Shown here: positions 26,601 through 38,000 of the stretch, in pieces
Layout: every line of letters begins with the position of its first letter
Position numbering within the stretch: position 1 is the first letter of the stretch
Origin: Steromphala cineraria
Lineage: Eukaryota > Mollusca > Gastropoda > Trochida > Trochidae
Direction: 5' to 3'
Length of the DNA stretch: 64,000 bases
Assembly (NCBI GenBank): GCA_916613615.1
Contig: OU744720.1
Location: forward strand, 69,766,471-69,830,470
Position numbers and translations under genes: made by a program
Notes under the pieces: generated by a model
The model's input: the letters and a program-made list of their open reading frames with translations, nothing else
What the model was told of the DNA's origin: nothing
Databases searched by the model: none

Positions 26601-27463
26601 AACACTGTAACCTCAGCCATCATGTGAATTAAAAATGTCTCTTTGTCTCTACATTCTATTCATACTTATGGATTAGGTGAGTATCTAAAGAACTTTAAGT
26701 TGAACAATTCATGTATAAAAATCGTATACTCTTAGTGCATGCTAAGATTAAGTCACTTACTCAACTGAAAACTATAATTTGATTAAATATTCAAAGAGAA
26801 TGAGCACATTTATAGACCAAACTTGATACACATTTGATAACCATTTGAAAACGGAGAAAAAATCAATTCAAAGCATTTTACATAAATGAAAAACTCCTAA
26901 TTATGAATAATTCCCCTAATTCCCATTGTTTTGAAACATATATTAAACTTTTCAAGTTGCATACAAGTACAAGTTTGATGTTTTGTTAAAATTAATATCA
27001 ATGTCAGCTGTCCTATTATCCTTTGAAAACTTCTTTAAAATGTTTTTGTGCCCAGGTAGACGGCTAAAACTAACCCACATATGGTACATTATTTCAAAGC
27101 GAACATATTCAACTTGCAATTGTTTAAAACTGGCTTTCATAACGACGACTTTATTGCTCAAGAAAATCAATAGAATAGTAGAAATGGTGACATATGATTA
27201 CACCGAGTAGTGTAAGTAATGTATGAATAATTGCAACTTGAACTATCTACGTTTGCCATTTGACCTTAAGTTCTGAAGAGCAACTTCTGCAACAGTGAAA
27301 ATCTAATTATCAAATGTCAAGAGTAGACTCAGTACCAGACATAAGCGGTATATATTATGGCACATCCAGACCTATTTAGATAAACTGTTGTGATGTCTTA
27401 CCAGATCTGTCATGTATAAAGAGTTGTGAATATTCACTGATCATAAATTATAATATGTTATAA
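20640..27463. repeat. Right arm of palindrome 1, inner part
   Basis: Reverse complement of about 14520-19970. It differs from the left arm by an insertion of about 1 kb holding a family C array (22.2-23.2 kb) and by lacking about 400 bp present at 18115-18515 of the left arm. The outer end, at 27430-27463, matches the left arm at about 14520-14555 through GAATATTCA and TGATC, after which homology stops abruptly at the 7.6 kb element. Confidence 0.9.
22285..23075 (+). repeat. Repeat family C: tandem array of about 140-146 bp units
   Basis: Five units share ACACAAAGTTTCAGCTTTCT starting at 22411, 22551, 22697, 22841 and 22957. Each also has a GGGGCCACAGGGCCACCAAAG box and a TTCTGGAGAAGAAGA box. 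The block opens with AGCTCATCAGGCTTTACA and closes with a GACGGATGGACGGACGAACG run and CATAAGCCCATTGGGCCTT. It is absent from the matching place in the left palindrome arm (about 18020-18080), so it moved or was deleted as a unit. Not coding. Confidence 0.9.
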
Positions 27464-27513
27464 TAGTCCGTCAGGTACGTTGGTTGTCATTACCATTTTG
27501 GGTGGCAAAGAAT
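27464..27513 (+). repeat. Left terminal inverted repeat of the 7.6 kb element
   Basis: TAGTCCGTCAGGTACG, then TTGGTTGTCATTACCAT and GGGTGGCA. One mismatch in the first 16 positions against the right end, then a gap, then further matches. Confidence 0.8.
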
Positions 27514-27699
27514 TATTGGCCTTAATAAATTGCTATGGCTATGTGTATAATGAAAAAATATGATAGCAGTTTTAAATAAGTAGCTTTTAGGTTTGACACA
27601 ACTTTAAAGTTCGGCACCAGAAGTCTCATTCCAATATCTGTATATGAAACTAGTTCATGAGAAAATAGCATCCCGTCGGCCATTTTCCAATATGGCGAC

Positions 27700-29573
27700 C
27701 TCCTTAACAACTGGATAAACAGGAGATGCTGTGCTAAAAAACAGCATACTTGGACAGTTTCAGCCATTGTAAGTACATAGTTTTGATATCATATGATTAG
27801 TTTCAATCAGGAATTAGATTGATATACTCAAATAACTTTATATATGTTTTTTAAGAAGTTTTAAATCTTGTTGTACCACCTCACCATTTGACATAAGGGT
27901 ACATTATCATTAAAATATGAAAATGTTTTTAATATGTTCTGAAATTATTTGTAAGGATTTTTGACAAAACAGACATTGTAATAATGTAACCTCCTTTGGT
28001 TATTTCATACATGAATATTGAGTGACATGATCAAAAACAAATTGCAATTTGAAACAGGTCACACTCAAACTTTTTACACATATACTATTTTCCTATCAGC
28101 TTCTCATATATGTGCAAGGCTTCTGTTGAATTTAATAAGTTCATTAATTTTAAACATTTAATAGCGTTTTTATCCCAAAATAAATGTAAAAAATATATTT
28201 TTAATTATTGCAGAACATATTTCTCTAATTATATTTCTAATTGATAGATTAATTCTACAAATTTCAAGAAAATTAAAAAATATCAAAATAATTTTTTTGG
28301 CATATGCATTGCCTTCATTTCATTATTATCTCGTTAATTGCAACAAATCACACATTTGTTTTCATCTGAAGGAGAAATAAGCAAATTTTGGCATTTTTCC
28401 CAGTTATTTTAACAAAATGAATTAATTATATTGCTATACGATTATAATAATATATATATATTCTTTGTGTATTCAAAATGACATTAAGAAATTATGATTT
28501 ACTTGAATAGTGATTGGTGAATTGGCAATTAGTATCTCTTTTTATCTTTTCAGTTTACAGTCATTCAGTAGATCAGAATCAGTCACCACCAATGATCATG
28601 TTGAAGAGAGAGTTTCAAATTGACCTTGAAAGAAGCAGTCATCATGTACATGTTTCTTGTCGTAAGTATTTTATATGTCCTCAATGTTAAAAAAATCAAA
28701 AAGTGTCAAACACCATCTCATTGTTTTTTTTAGCAATAATAAATTAAGAAAGTAATGGATAATCCTGATTAATAGATATTAACTAACTCTATAGCAAATG
28801 ATTCAGTAAATCCAACTGAAGTTTATTCACAAAAATACAAATATTTGTTCCATCACTAACTTAGTTTTTGAACATATTTCAGATGGATATAATTGTTGTT
28901 TTCTTATATTGAAATTGACTGAATATTCCTTGGAACAACACTTGACTATATTTTATCTCCTAATTTTCCTTTCAGCTCCTGTCACTACCTACTGATACCT
29001 ATGAGAGCCAAAATCCAAAATTACTTGGAATATGTGCTTAATGAGTCACTGGTGTGAGTATTATTATCAAAGATTACTGTAACTTCTTTATATTACAGTT
29101 CTTTAGACTTTCATGTCATCATATTGATTTACAACAGTTTAATTTCATACTTCTACCTAACTTATTAGCTTTATTAACTATTACTTCCATGTGTCTCTTA
29201 TTATATCTTAAAAGACTTAAGTTTATTAATGTAAAATGTATTCTTGTATTGCAGGTGACAAAGAATGAAAGAAAGAGTTACCATTGGATGGCAAACAAAA
29301 CTATAGATTGAATCATGTAAGTATATTTGTATACTAAATATTATAATCAATCATATCAAGTGAACTTATTGATTTGTGTAATCATCTGAAACGATAATCT
29401 TATTATAGCAACATTGCCACGATTACCGTATGCTCATCATAAAGTAAAAAAAATATATTAATATATATGTTCAATTTTATGCATTTTATCTTATTTTCAG
29501 GAAACTATGGGTGCTGTTATCCTTCCTCTGTTATTGACATTGAATGTTCTTGTGATCATGGACTCAAATGCAG
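27700..29573 (+). other. Predicted 5' exons and introns of the element gene
   Basis: Consensus splice signals define likely leader exons: donor GTAAGT after 27768; exon 28554-28661 between TCTTTTCAG and GTAAGT; exon 28976-29053 between TTCCTTTCAG and GTGAGT; exon 29255-29316 between TTGCAG and GTAAGT; exon 29501-29573 between TTTTCAG and GTAAAT. The last contains ATG at 29507 followed by 22 codons in phase with the next exon, which starts after TTATTGCAG at 29911. The earlier exons have no long frame and may be untranslated. Exon calls rest on splice motifs only. Confidence 0.5.
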
Positions 29574-32500
29574 GTAAATAAAATATATGATGTATATAAT
29601 AATTTGTAGTAATTTACTGTAAATACATTTGATTTGAAATTGAATATCAATATAGCCACCATTTCAGCCATATTGTAAAATCAACAGGTTGAGGTTTTTG
29701 CAGGTTGGCTTCAATGCTCTGTCACTATTTTCTTTACATAATTAAATTACCATTTTATTAAATGGGAAATTGAATATCCATAGCAAAAATTTATTATACT
29801 GCAATTTGACAAATGGGATTTGAAAGAAAGTAATCAAAGTGTATAATATTTAGGCTTTCATTAGATGTTTCACAAACAATAACATTAAATGTTTTTAAAT
29901 TTTATTGCAGATGGGAAATCAGCATTTTGCATGATACACTATGCTCAAGTGCAAGATGATGAACTTGTGTCACCAAGAGATGCTGATTCCTGGGCTACTC
30001 TATTGAATGCTGCTAAACTTAGAGGGCATGAAGAACTGATCAAGGCTTCTTTTAAGATGGCATCCCTGAATTATTCTATCACAGGAAATGTAGGCAATTA
30101 TTCACTATGAAACGAGATCTTGACAAGCTATCGAAAGAAGGAAGTGAGCAAGCACCAGAAAAGAAGGAAAGACGAAGGTCAATGCGTGACACTTCAGTAT
30201 GTTCCAATATTCTACCATCAACTTGTATCTTCTGTAAAGCATCAAAATACATCAAAGGATCAAAAAGCAGAGAGCCATTAAATCAGTGTGTAGAAGAAAA
30301 ATCACATTAAAGCATCATTGCAGCTATTCTCAAGAAAAACGATGTGTCTCTCTTCCCACTTACTGCTCGGGATTTGATAGCCTCTGAAGGAAAATACCAC
30401 CGATCATGCTACAGAATTTATACAAAGACTGTATCCAAAAGCACAGACGTCAATGAAGATGATATAGAAATGAATGCCTACCAAAAACTGATTGAATATG
30501 TACAGATTCATGTCATAGAAGAACTACAGGTCGTTAAGCTTACAGATCTCACAGAACTTGCAGTGAGCTTCATGAAGAACGATGGAGTGACAGGAACATC
30601 AAGTTCAATTTCCAATCACATCAAACGAAAACTTCAATCTGACTTTCAGGATGAACTTCTCTATACAACTGATGATAAAGGAAAAGTCCTTGTCTTTCCT
30701 AAGAAATTATCAAAAGAAGATCTTGTAAGAGAAAATCATCAACTGAAAAGAGAAAATGACATATTAAGGAAAGAATCAAAGGATGCTACATCATTAATTA
30801 CAAAGGCTGGATTACATCTCAGATCCATTATACGAAAATTCACTTGGAACAAATCATGGCCATTTTTTCCAGATACACTTGTCGCAAAAGCTTTCAATTT
30901 CCCTCCTCTTCTCATGAACTTTCTCAGCTGCTTACTCACAGGTGACCCAAGCACAACTGATCTTTCTCAGAGATGTACATGGCTATCCAATTCATGTGCT
31001 CAGGATTTGATGTTTGCAGCTACCAGAGGAGCAATCATCCCGCCGAAACACATCTTGTTACCCTGTGTTGTCAAGGCACTGACTGGTAATGTGCAACTGA
31101 TTCAAGCTTTAAATCGACTTGGACACGGTGTCTCTTACACAATGATGGAGGAAAATGAAACTGCACTCTGTTTGTATAAACTGGAAATGTCACACCTCCC
31201 ACTGCCTAGCAATATAAGACCGCATGTATTTACAACACTTTCTTGGGACAACATTGATAGACTAGAAGAGACATTAACAGGAGGAGGTACTTCCCATCGT
31301 GTTAACGGCATAGCAGTGCAGCCACCTGTTTTTGGTCCTCACTATGAAGACTCCAAACCTCACCTGGAGAAGACAGGAAGAAGAAGTATAGACATTCCTG
31401 AACAGCATTTGCCTATTTACAACGCTAGTGATAGAAAAGGACCTCATCCATTGCACACTGAAGAAGTTGATTTTCTCGATGATAAAACCGTTGCCGAACA
31501 GAAAAACTTCATATGGATGCTTCTTAGACAGTTTGACACTGATGCACAGAAAATCATGAGCTGGACATCAACATCACAGTCAGGAGAAATGTGGAATGCA
31601 AACAAGACAACATTGGATACCTTCCAACAATCAATTCACCTGCAACTGACTTGTCAACAGTCCAAGAAATATTGAAACAATCCAACAGCATTAGACAAGA
31701 ATTGAAGCTTGAAACAGTTGTCGTCGTTTTTGACCAAGCCATATATGCAAAAGCTTGTGAAATCAAGTGGAAGCACCGGGCACAATATGAACATCGTATT
31801 CTTCGACTGGGAACATTTCACACAATCTGTAATTTCTTTCCATAATCGGAAAACGATTTCAAGATGCTGGATTGAAGGACATTTTCATCGAATCAGGAAT
31901 TCTTGCTGAAGGTTCAGTTGACAGTGTAATGGAAGGACGTCAGTACAATAGAGGTGTCTACGCTCACAAGTTAATGTTTGAAGCACTCCTGAGAATAGCA
32001 TGGAAAGGTTTCTCTTCATGGATGAGAAGACACAATATGGATATGGATGTCACCAATGCACTTCTCCATTTGGATTCCTTACATGAAACTTGTGATCCTA
32101 AAGCCTTTGAAGATGTCATGGAAGATCCTGTGGTGAAGAGTCTATTTGAAAACTTCAAGAATTATATGTGCTTCCTAAAAGAGAAAAATGGTTCCTTGTC
32201 ACAGTTCTGGATGTCCTATGTGGAAATGGTAGGAGATGTGTTGCTTGGATTAATACGAGCATCTCGGGAAGGAAATTGGAAACTTCACCTTGCTGCCATC
32301 AGACACATGATACCCTGGTGTTTTGCATATGACAAAACGAACTATGCTCGCTACCTGTCTGTATATTATGCAGAGATGTCAAATCTTCAAACAAACCACC
32401 CGGACATTTATCAAGAATTTATGAAGGGGAGATTTGCTGTACAGATCGGAGACTCTAATCCATTTGGAAGAATTCCAGTTGACCAAACCACAGAAGAGAC

Positions 32501-34158
32501 TGTGAACAGAGACACTCAGACGCCAGGAGGCACATGCAGATTCAGTTTGAAGCAAGGCCCTGTCTCAAGATACTATCTTACATCAGAATTTAGATGTGAA
32601 TATGTCCGCCTCTTTCACAACATGTTAGGCATGAACAATACTGATCTCCAACATTCTGACCTGACAAAAACTAGAATTGTAAAGGATGAGGCAAGCGTTG
32701 CATCCCTTGTAGAAGTAATTGAAGACTTCATGAATCCCTTTGACACACTTCAACAACAAGATCTTGTCAACATTGCAAATGCCACACTGTCCCCAAAGGA
32801 AATTGCAGAAGATCTCAAGTCAGCCATAGAAATTGGAGAGACATCATACTCAGCATTCCGAAAAGACAGACTAGAATCAACATCACCAAAGGTAAATTTC
32901 CATGATCGTCTACCAAAACACAAGTTGAAAACTTTTTCAAACATCAAGAAATGAAAGAAAATCAAAGCAAGTGGACGAGAACTAATTCTAAAAACAACAA
33001 CTTCTCTTTTTGGAACCATGCTGCTTATGGCTCAATCCAGACATCTTGACATGAAATCTGTTCTCTGCTATTCTTACGGACCACTGCCTTGGAGTCTAGC
33101 AACACCTGATGGCTTGCCACGGAAAACCAACAAATCAGCCTTAGGAAGGGAAATCCTTAAAGAAGCTAGAGCAGTTGAAAATGCCGATGAAGTAGATGTG
33201 TGTGTCATTGATGGGATGGCTCTTGTCCAGAAAGTGAAGGGTGACAATAGAACTTTTTCAGATCTTGCCAAAGCTATCCTAGCCATGGCATTGCGGGAAG
33301 GTGGTACTTGTCATCGATTGGACATTGTCTTTGATGTGTACAGGGAGAACTCTATCAAAACTGTGGAAAGGGAAAACCGATCATTGTCTCAGCCGAGCAT
33401 TCAGTATGAAGGTATATCTGGGAAGCAAATCATCCACCAATGGAGAAAGTTCCTCGCCCACATGCCAAACAGCAACAAGATACTATGACATTTTCCATCT
33501 GTCAACAATTCTTGGACTGTCTGTGTGCTCCTCCCTCATCGGCCTACATGCATTAACCGGCTGTGACAGTGTCAGTGCATTTGCAGGACAAGGAAAGCTA
33601 TTTGCACTGAAACAGTTGAGATCCAAACAAAATTGGAAAGATACTCTATCAACATTGGGTGACCATTGGCAAATTACAAAAGAAACAGTTATGCTGGTTG
33701 AAGGGCTTGTGTGCCAGCTCTACTCAAGTAAGACAAATGTGCAAGACATCAATCAACTTCGATACCAGACATTTGTGATCCACAAAGGAAAGATGGAGCC
33801 CCACCAGTTACCTCCATGTGGTGATGCACTATCAAAGCATATTCAACGGGCAAACTACCAAGCTGCCGTTTGGAAAAGAAGCCTGATTGCAAGTCCGGAA
33901 ATCCCAACGCCTATTGGACATGGATGGAAGCTGGAGGATGACAAGTGGACCATCGACTGGATGGATGGCAAACCAGCACCAGACAGTGTACTTGAACTTA
34001 TCTCATGTTCATGCAGAAAAAACTGTAACAGTCAGTGCCCCTGTGTTTTGAATAGACTGAAGTGCTCAGAACTGTGTAAGCTGAAAGACTGTGAGAATCA
34101 GGATGGTGAGGAGGATGTGCTACCTGATATCGAGGAACCGCAGGAGATGGATTTCTAG
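29507..34158 (+). pseudogene. Multi-copy invertebrate family protein with PIN/FEN-like motifs and Cys-rich C-terminus, broken copy
   Basis: No function is known to me for this family, which I recognise from many uncharacterised mollusc and cnidarian proteins. In order I see: CMIHYAQV and the motif YHRKCRQLFTMKRDLDKL near 30077; CIFC...SKY and YHRSCYRIY (possible metal-binding); a coiled coil near 30715-30780; a core with KHILLPCVVKALTGNVQLI, LNRLGHGVSY, WDNIDRLEETLTG; VVVFDQAIYAKA; VCVIDGMALVQKVKG (about 33198), LDIVFDVYRENSIK (33318) and LIGLHALTGCDSVSAF (33535), which resemble PIN/FEN1 acidic and helix-3-turn-helix motifs; and a C-rich segment at 34002-34095. Breaks: frame changes near 30070, 31580, 31835 and 33470, and in-frame stops at 30308-30310 (TAA) and 32952-32954 (TGA). 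Stop TAG ends at 34158. Sequencing error could explain some breaks but not the missing block at 33470. Confidence 0.85.
34002..34096 (+). other. Cys-rich (CXC-like) C-terminal segment of the element protein
   Basis: The translation has nine cysteines within about 31 residues, in the pattern CSCRKNC, QCPC, LKCSELC, KDC. This resembles zinc-binding CXC/tesmin-type repeats, which can bind DNA. The resemblance is by eye. Confidence 0.6.
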
Positions 34159-34785
34159 TTCTTCATATGAATGTTTTGTATTTTGAATTATGAGGTATTA
34201 GGAACACTTGTGAAGTTAATGTATGAATAGTAGTGAACAACATTACCATGAGTCAAGATAAGTATTTCATGCAACAACAATGAGTGCTAAATTTGTAAAT
34301 ATCCTTTCAAATGTTCATGTTTGCTATCTTAATTCAATATACATTGTAAATGAATAATTTTGTTAACAATGAAAAGGAAAATACTTTTTAAAAAGTCATG
34401 ATTGTCATATATATGTTCCCAAATATTTAAATGTTCAAAATATTATAATCTCAAAGACTGATATTGACAAGCTATTCAAGGCACTATGTTGTACTGATCT
34501 TGCCTATCTGTTGTTGCCACACTGAACCAGTCACTAGTCTTCAAATAGCAAGTCATTATTGTGATTATATTAATGAAAATTGCACAAAACATGTTTCTGA
34601 GATTGAATATGAAGTTTATAGAATGTTAATATTTTGATGAGCTATTTGACTTTGTATATGTACTGAAAACTGTTGAAATATAAGTACTTTTATGAAGATT
34701 TTGAAAACCCCTTGTTTCCATGGCAACCGTAACAGATTCAAAGAAAATATTTCATATTTTATGGTTTACAGTAAATGATTATTGC
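34159..34785 (+). other. 3' untranslated region of the element gene, nothing else seen
   Basis: AT-rich sequence between the stop and the polyadenylation signals. No open frame or repeat was recognised. Confidence 0.5.
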
Positions 34786-34803
34786 TGAATAAATAAATAA
34801 AAT
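34786..34803 (+). terminator. Overlapping AATAAA polyadenylation signals
   Basis: Overlapping AATAAA hexamers (GAATAAATAAATAAAATT) lie about 630 bp after the stop codon and about 270 bp before the right terminal repeat. This places the transcript end inside the element. Confidence 0.6.
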
Positions 34804-35009
34804 TGTTATTAAAATGATTATTTATTCAAAGAGCATGTTTGTAATTATTTCAATGAAGTAACGTGTAACACATGGAAAGAAAGATGAAAATCGGCAAGAT
34901 CGGAAGGGGTAACTTTGGGGAGTCACTGATACTCTAAGCTACTCAATAGAAGTTGCTATCATATTTTTTTTTAAACAATGGATCATATACCTTTAAAAAA
35001 TTAAATGAT

Positions 35010-35068
35010 CACAATGCCACCTTTAATGGTAATGATGACCAATTTTGGGGGTCGTACCTGATGGACTA
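35010..35068 (-). repeat. Right terminal inverted repeat of the 7.6 kb element
   Basis: Read on the minus strand it begins TAGTCCATCAGGTACG, has ten bases (ACCCCCAAAA) not present in the left copy, and continues TTGGTCATCATTACCAT and AGGTGGCA. The TAA flank is at 35069-35071. Confidence 0.8.
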
Positions 35069-38000
35069 TAAGGTGTTTCTATTACATAAAGTAGGCCCTA
35101 ACACATTTGAGTTGAGGGATGTTTTATGTTTGTCACTGTGTAATTTGTTTTCATCACCTTTCATCAATGTGATAGCCAATCTTGGCATTCTTACTTTTTT
35201 TACAAATGTTAGTCTCAGACTGAAAGAGATTACATGTGAAGGAAATCAATAGCTCATTTGTAGATATGTCTGTCTACCCTCTTTTTTTAGGTCGTGAATA
35301 ATGCATGAAAGATTGAGAAATTCACTCTTCTTGTGGTGAAATGCCAAAACGTTTCATAGGTTCCTTTCATATATGAGTTGGAAATGAAAACGTGAAACAT
35401 TCAAATGTTGTGTTTTATAAATATTATCATAAATGAATTTCATGGCAATTATTTTAGTGCACACTCATTGAAACAATTATCATTATCAAGGTATTTTAGA
35501 CGACACTGGTTCGTTAATCAGACAAATGGTAACATATAACAGTGGCTGTATATCCTCACAAATGCTTCTGGTAATTATTTTTATCTTTTGACGCTTGAAT
35601 TATTTCGTTTTACGTTGTGATATTTGAAGTGATGACACTAGGGTCATTTACACCTTGTATTAAAGTAACACATTTTTTAAGAAAACGGTTTGCTTAAAAA
35701 TCATTTCAACGAACGTTTGGAGACCAAAAATGTTGACCCCTGCTCACTCTATACAAAATTGTATATTCCTCCTTTAATTCTGACAAGTTGTTTGTTTAAT
35801 GAAATGATTGATTAATGAGAGGTACTTTTGTTTAAGCTTATACATAATTTTACCATTTAGACACATAATATTAACCATTTGCAAACACAGTGACTTTTGA
35901 AATATAGGCTTTGATAATGTATTGTTAAATGTACTTTTACATTTCTACCATGGTTTCCAATGTATCACATCAAATTCTTTATCTGGACAAATATCTTTTC
36001 AGTATGAATTAATGTGTGTGTTGAACTTTTCATATTGAAATTTTTCTGTTAACGTTTTGTTTGAAGTACTTTGAAGGATTTACAAGGTGATTTAATATTC
36101 CACAATAATCAAGCCCAAAACCAAAAAGATCAAGAAAAGACAATAATTTGTACTAACTAATAACTTAATAAAACCATAAAACCGAAATTTTAAAAAATAC
36201 TTCACACTTGGAAAACTTATTAAACAGATTGTCTGTCAAAAGTGAATGCACTTTAGCTAATTAATTTTGGAGAAAAATCTTTTGATAAATCAAACTGATG
36301 AATCAAGACATTACAAAAAATCTCAAGTCAGCAAAGAGAGAGTTTTAAAGATATTCAAACCCTTAACATGCTGAATTGTAAATTGATTTTATATTTGCAT
36401 GCTACTTTACAGTACAAACATTTGAAAGCTTCTAGTCAATTTGTTTTGTCAGTTTGTATTAGTTTATTCCGATGTCTTTTAGGGCAGACTATAAAAATAA
36501 TTACAACCTATTAGGTATACTGTCCAATGTACTCCATCTAAGTAGCATACTATTTTGAATTGTCTCTTTATAGTTAAAAAGTTTTGTTATGCAAATACAT
36601 TTTCGTTTCAACTTTTACAATTGTTATTCGAAACCCAATGAATCAACCTCTAAATTTCTGGACTAATCTTATGACTAAAGACGAAACTAATGATAGAAAC
36701 TTTTCCTTACCATGGAAGATCCTTTCAACAAATGTTTCATAGTGGACCACAATGGTGTGGTGGTTAACTTGCTCGCCTCTAATACCAAGTTACTTCTGTG
36801 AGTGGCATTTAGAAGATGGAAGTCAAATAAGGACGAATATCTTATGGATAACAACTTCTTTATTCTGAGTACACGACGTTTGGATACAGATTCTTGTATC
36901 GTTGTCAAGCATAATGTTTGAAAACGATACAAGAAGCTGTATCGAAACGTCGTGTTCTCAGAATAAAGAAGTTGATATTCGTAAAATATTTGTCCTTATT
37001 ATACCAAGTAATATAAATCATACATCTAATAATGATTATAATCAAAGTTGTCCCTAGGCGCGGCACTATATCCACATTGCACCCAGTCCACCCAGCTGTT
37101 AGGTATATCATAATCTTAGTTTTTTCATTATCCTTGAGATTCTACATTTAATGTTGGTAAGCTGGAATACGAGTTTGTAGTGCTAAGAAAGGGGACATAA
37201 CCGTTGATAATTTTTTAGCTTTGCTCTTGTGATACATGAATGTTTTTAATATGTAAATAATGTATACTATTTATAATTATAATACTTGTAATATGATTAG
37301 TTAAATATATATTTCAGTTGTTATTAGTCATATTGTTCATTCAATTTAAACATGAAATAAAGTCAATATCTACTGATAAACTTCTCAGGCAAGTTCCAAT
37401 GATGTATATAATGTCAGAATTACTACAATTGACAAGGTTGCCTATTGTCATAAGACATTTGGTGTTTGATATTACAGATCGTCCAGCCGTACACATGATA
37501 AAACATAAAAAAGAGATAAATATAAAAGCGCAGTTACTCTGATCAAAGAACTCGACTAGAAAGGTCTGATTAAATTATACATTATTTTATTCTAAGAATT
37601 TTTTAAAAATTCGACAATCAACAGTAACTCGAGGATCAAGAAAGTAGAAAATTTGTTCAGAATATAGATATCTTCGCAAAGCCGTAAGGAATACTTACGT
37701 GGATGAAAATGAATTACTTAATGAATTCTATTGGTTAGAATTTCACCAATCCTAGAGGAACAAACTAGTTATTAGACTGTCCTAGAAATAAGACTGCTGA
37801 AAAACAATGCAACGTCTTCCATCAACGAGTATTGATCTGTTCTTTAAGAAAGGCTACTGATAATGTCAATTGATTGGTTAGAAGTTCACCACGACCAGCA
37901 AATATCCTTAAGAGACGAACTAGCTATAAGTCAGACTTTATTTGACTGCTCTGTTGATAAGTTATCAATAAGTTATTACTGATTTTCACAACAATTGTTC

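Larger units (their letters stand above)
27464..35068 (+). mobile_element. 7,605 bp insertion with terminal inverted repeats, candidate novel DNA transposon
   Basis: Homology between palindrome arms stops at 27463 and resumes at 35069, while the other arm is continuous at about 14510-14522. The left end reads TAGTCCGTCAGGTACG and the right end, reverse complemented, TAGTCCATCAGGTACG. Both then share TTGGTYRTCATTACCAT and GGTGGCA, with an extra 10 bases in the right copy. TAA lies directly outside each end (27461-27463 and 35069-35071). Inside is one spliced gene on the plus strand and no recognisable transposase of a known superfamily. A 3-bp TAA duplication would fit PIF/Harbinger targets, but no Harbinger protein is seen. 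Confidence 0.8.

Noticed and set aside
27522..27767. Minus-strand 81-codon frame just inside the left end of the 7.6 kb element
   Set aside because: It overlaps the predicted first exon and donor site of the plus-strand gene and has no motif.
27461..35071. Assigning the 7.6 kb element to PIF/Harbinger because of the TAA flanks
   Set aside because: A 3-bp TWA duplication fits, but no Harbinger DDE nuclease or Myb-like gene is visible, and the termini do not look like the usual GGG/GGC-type ends.
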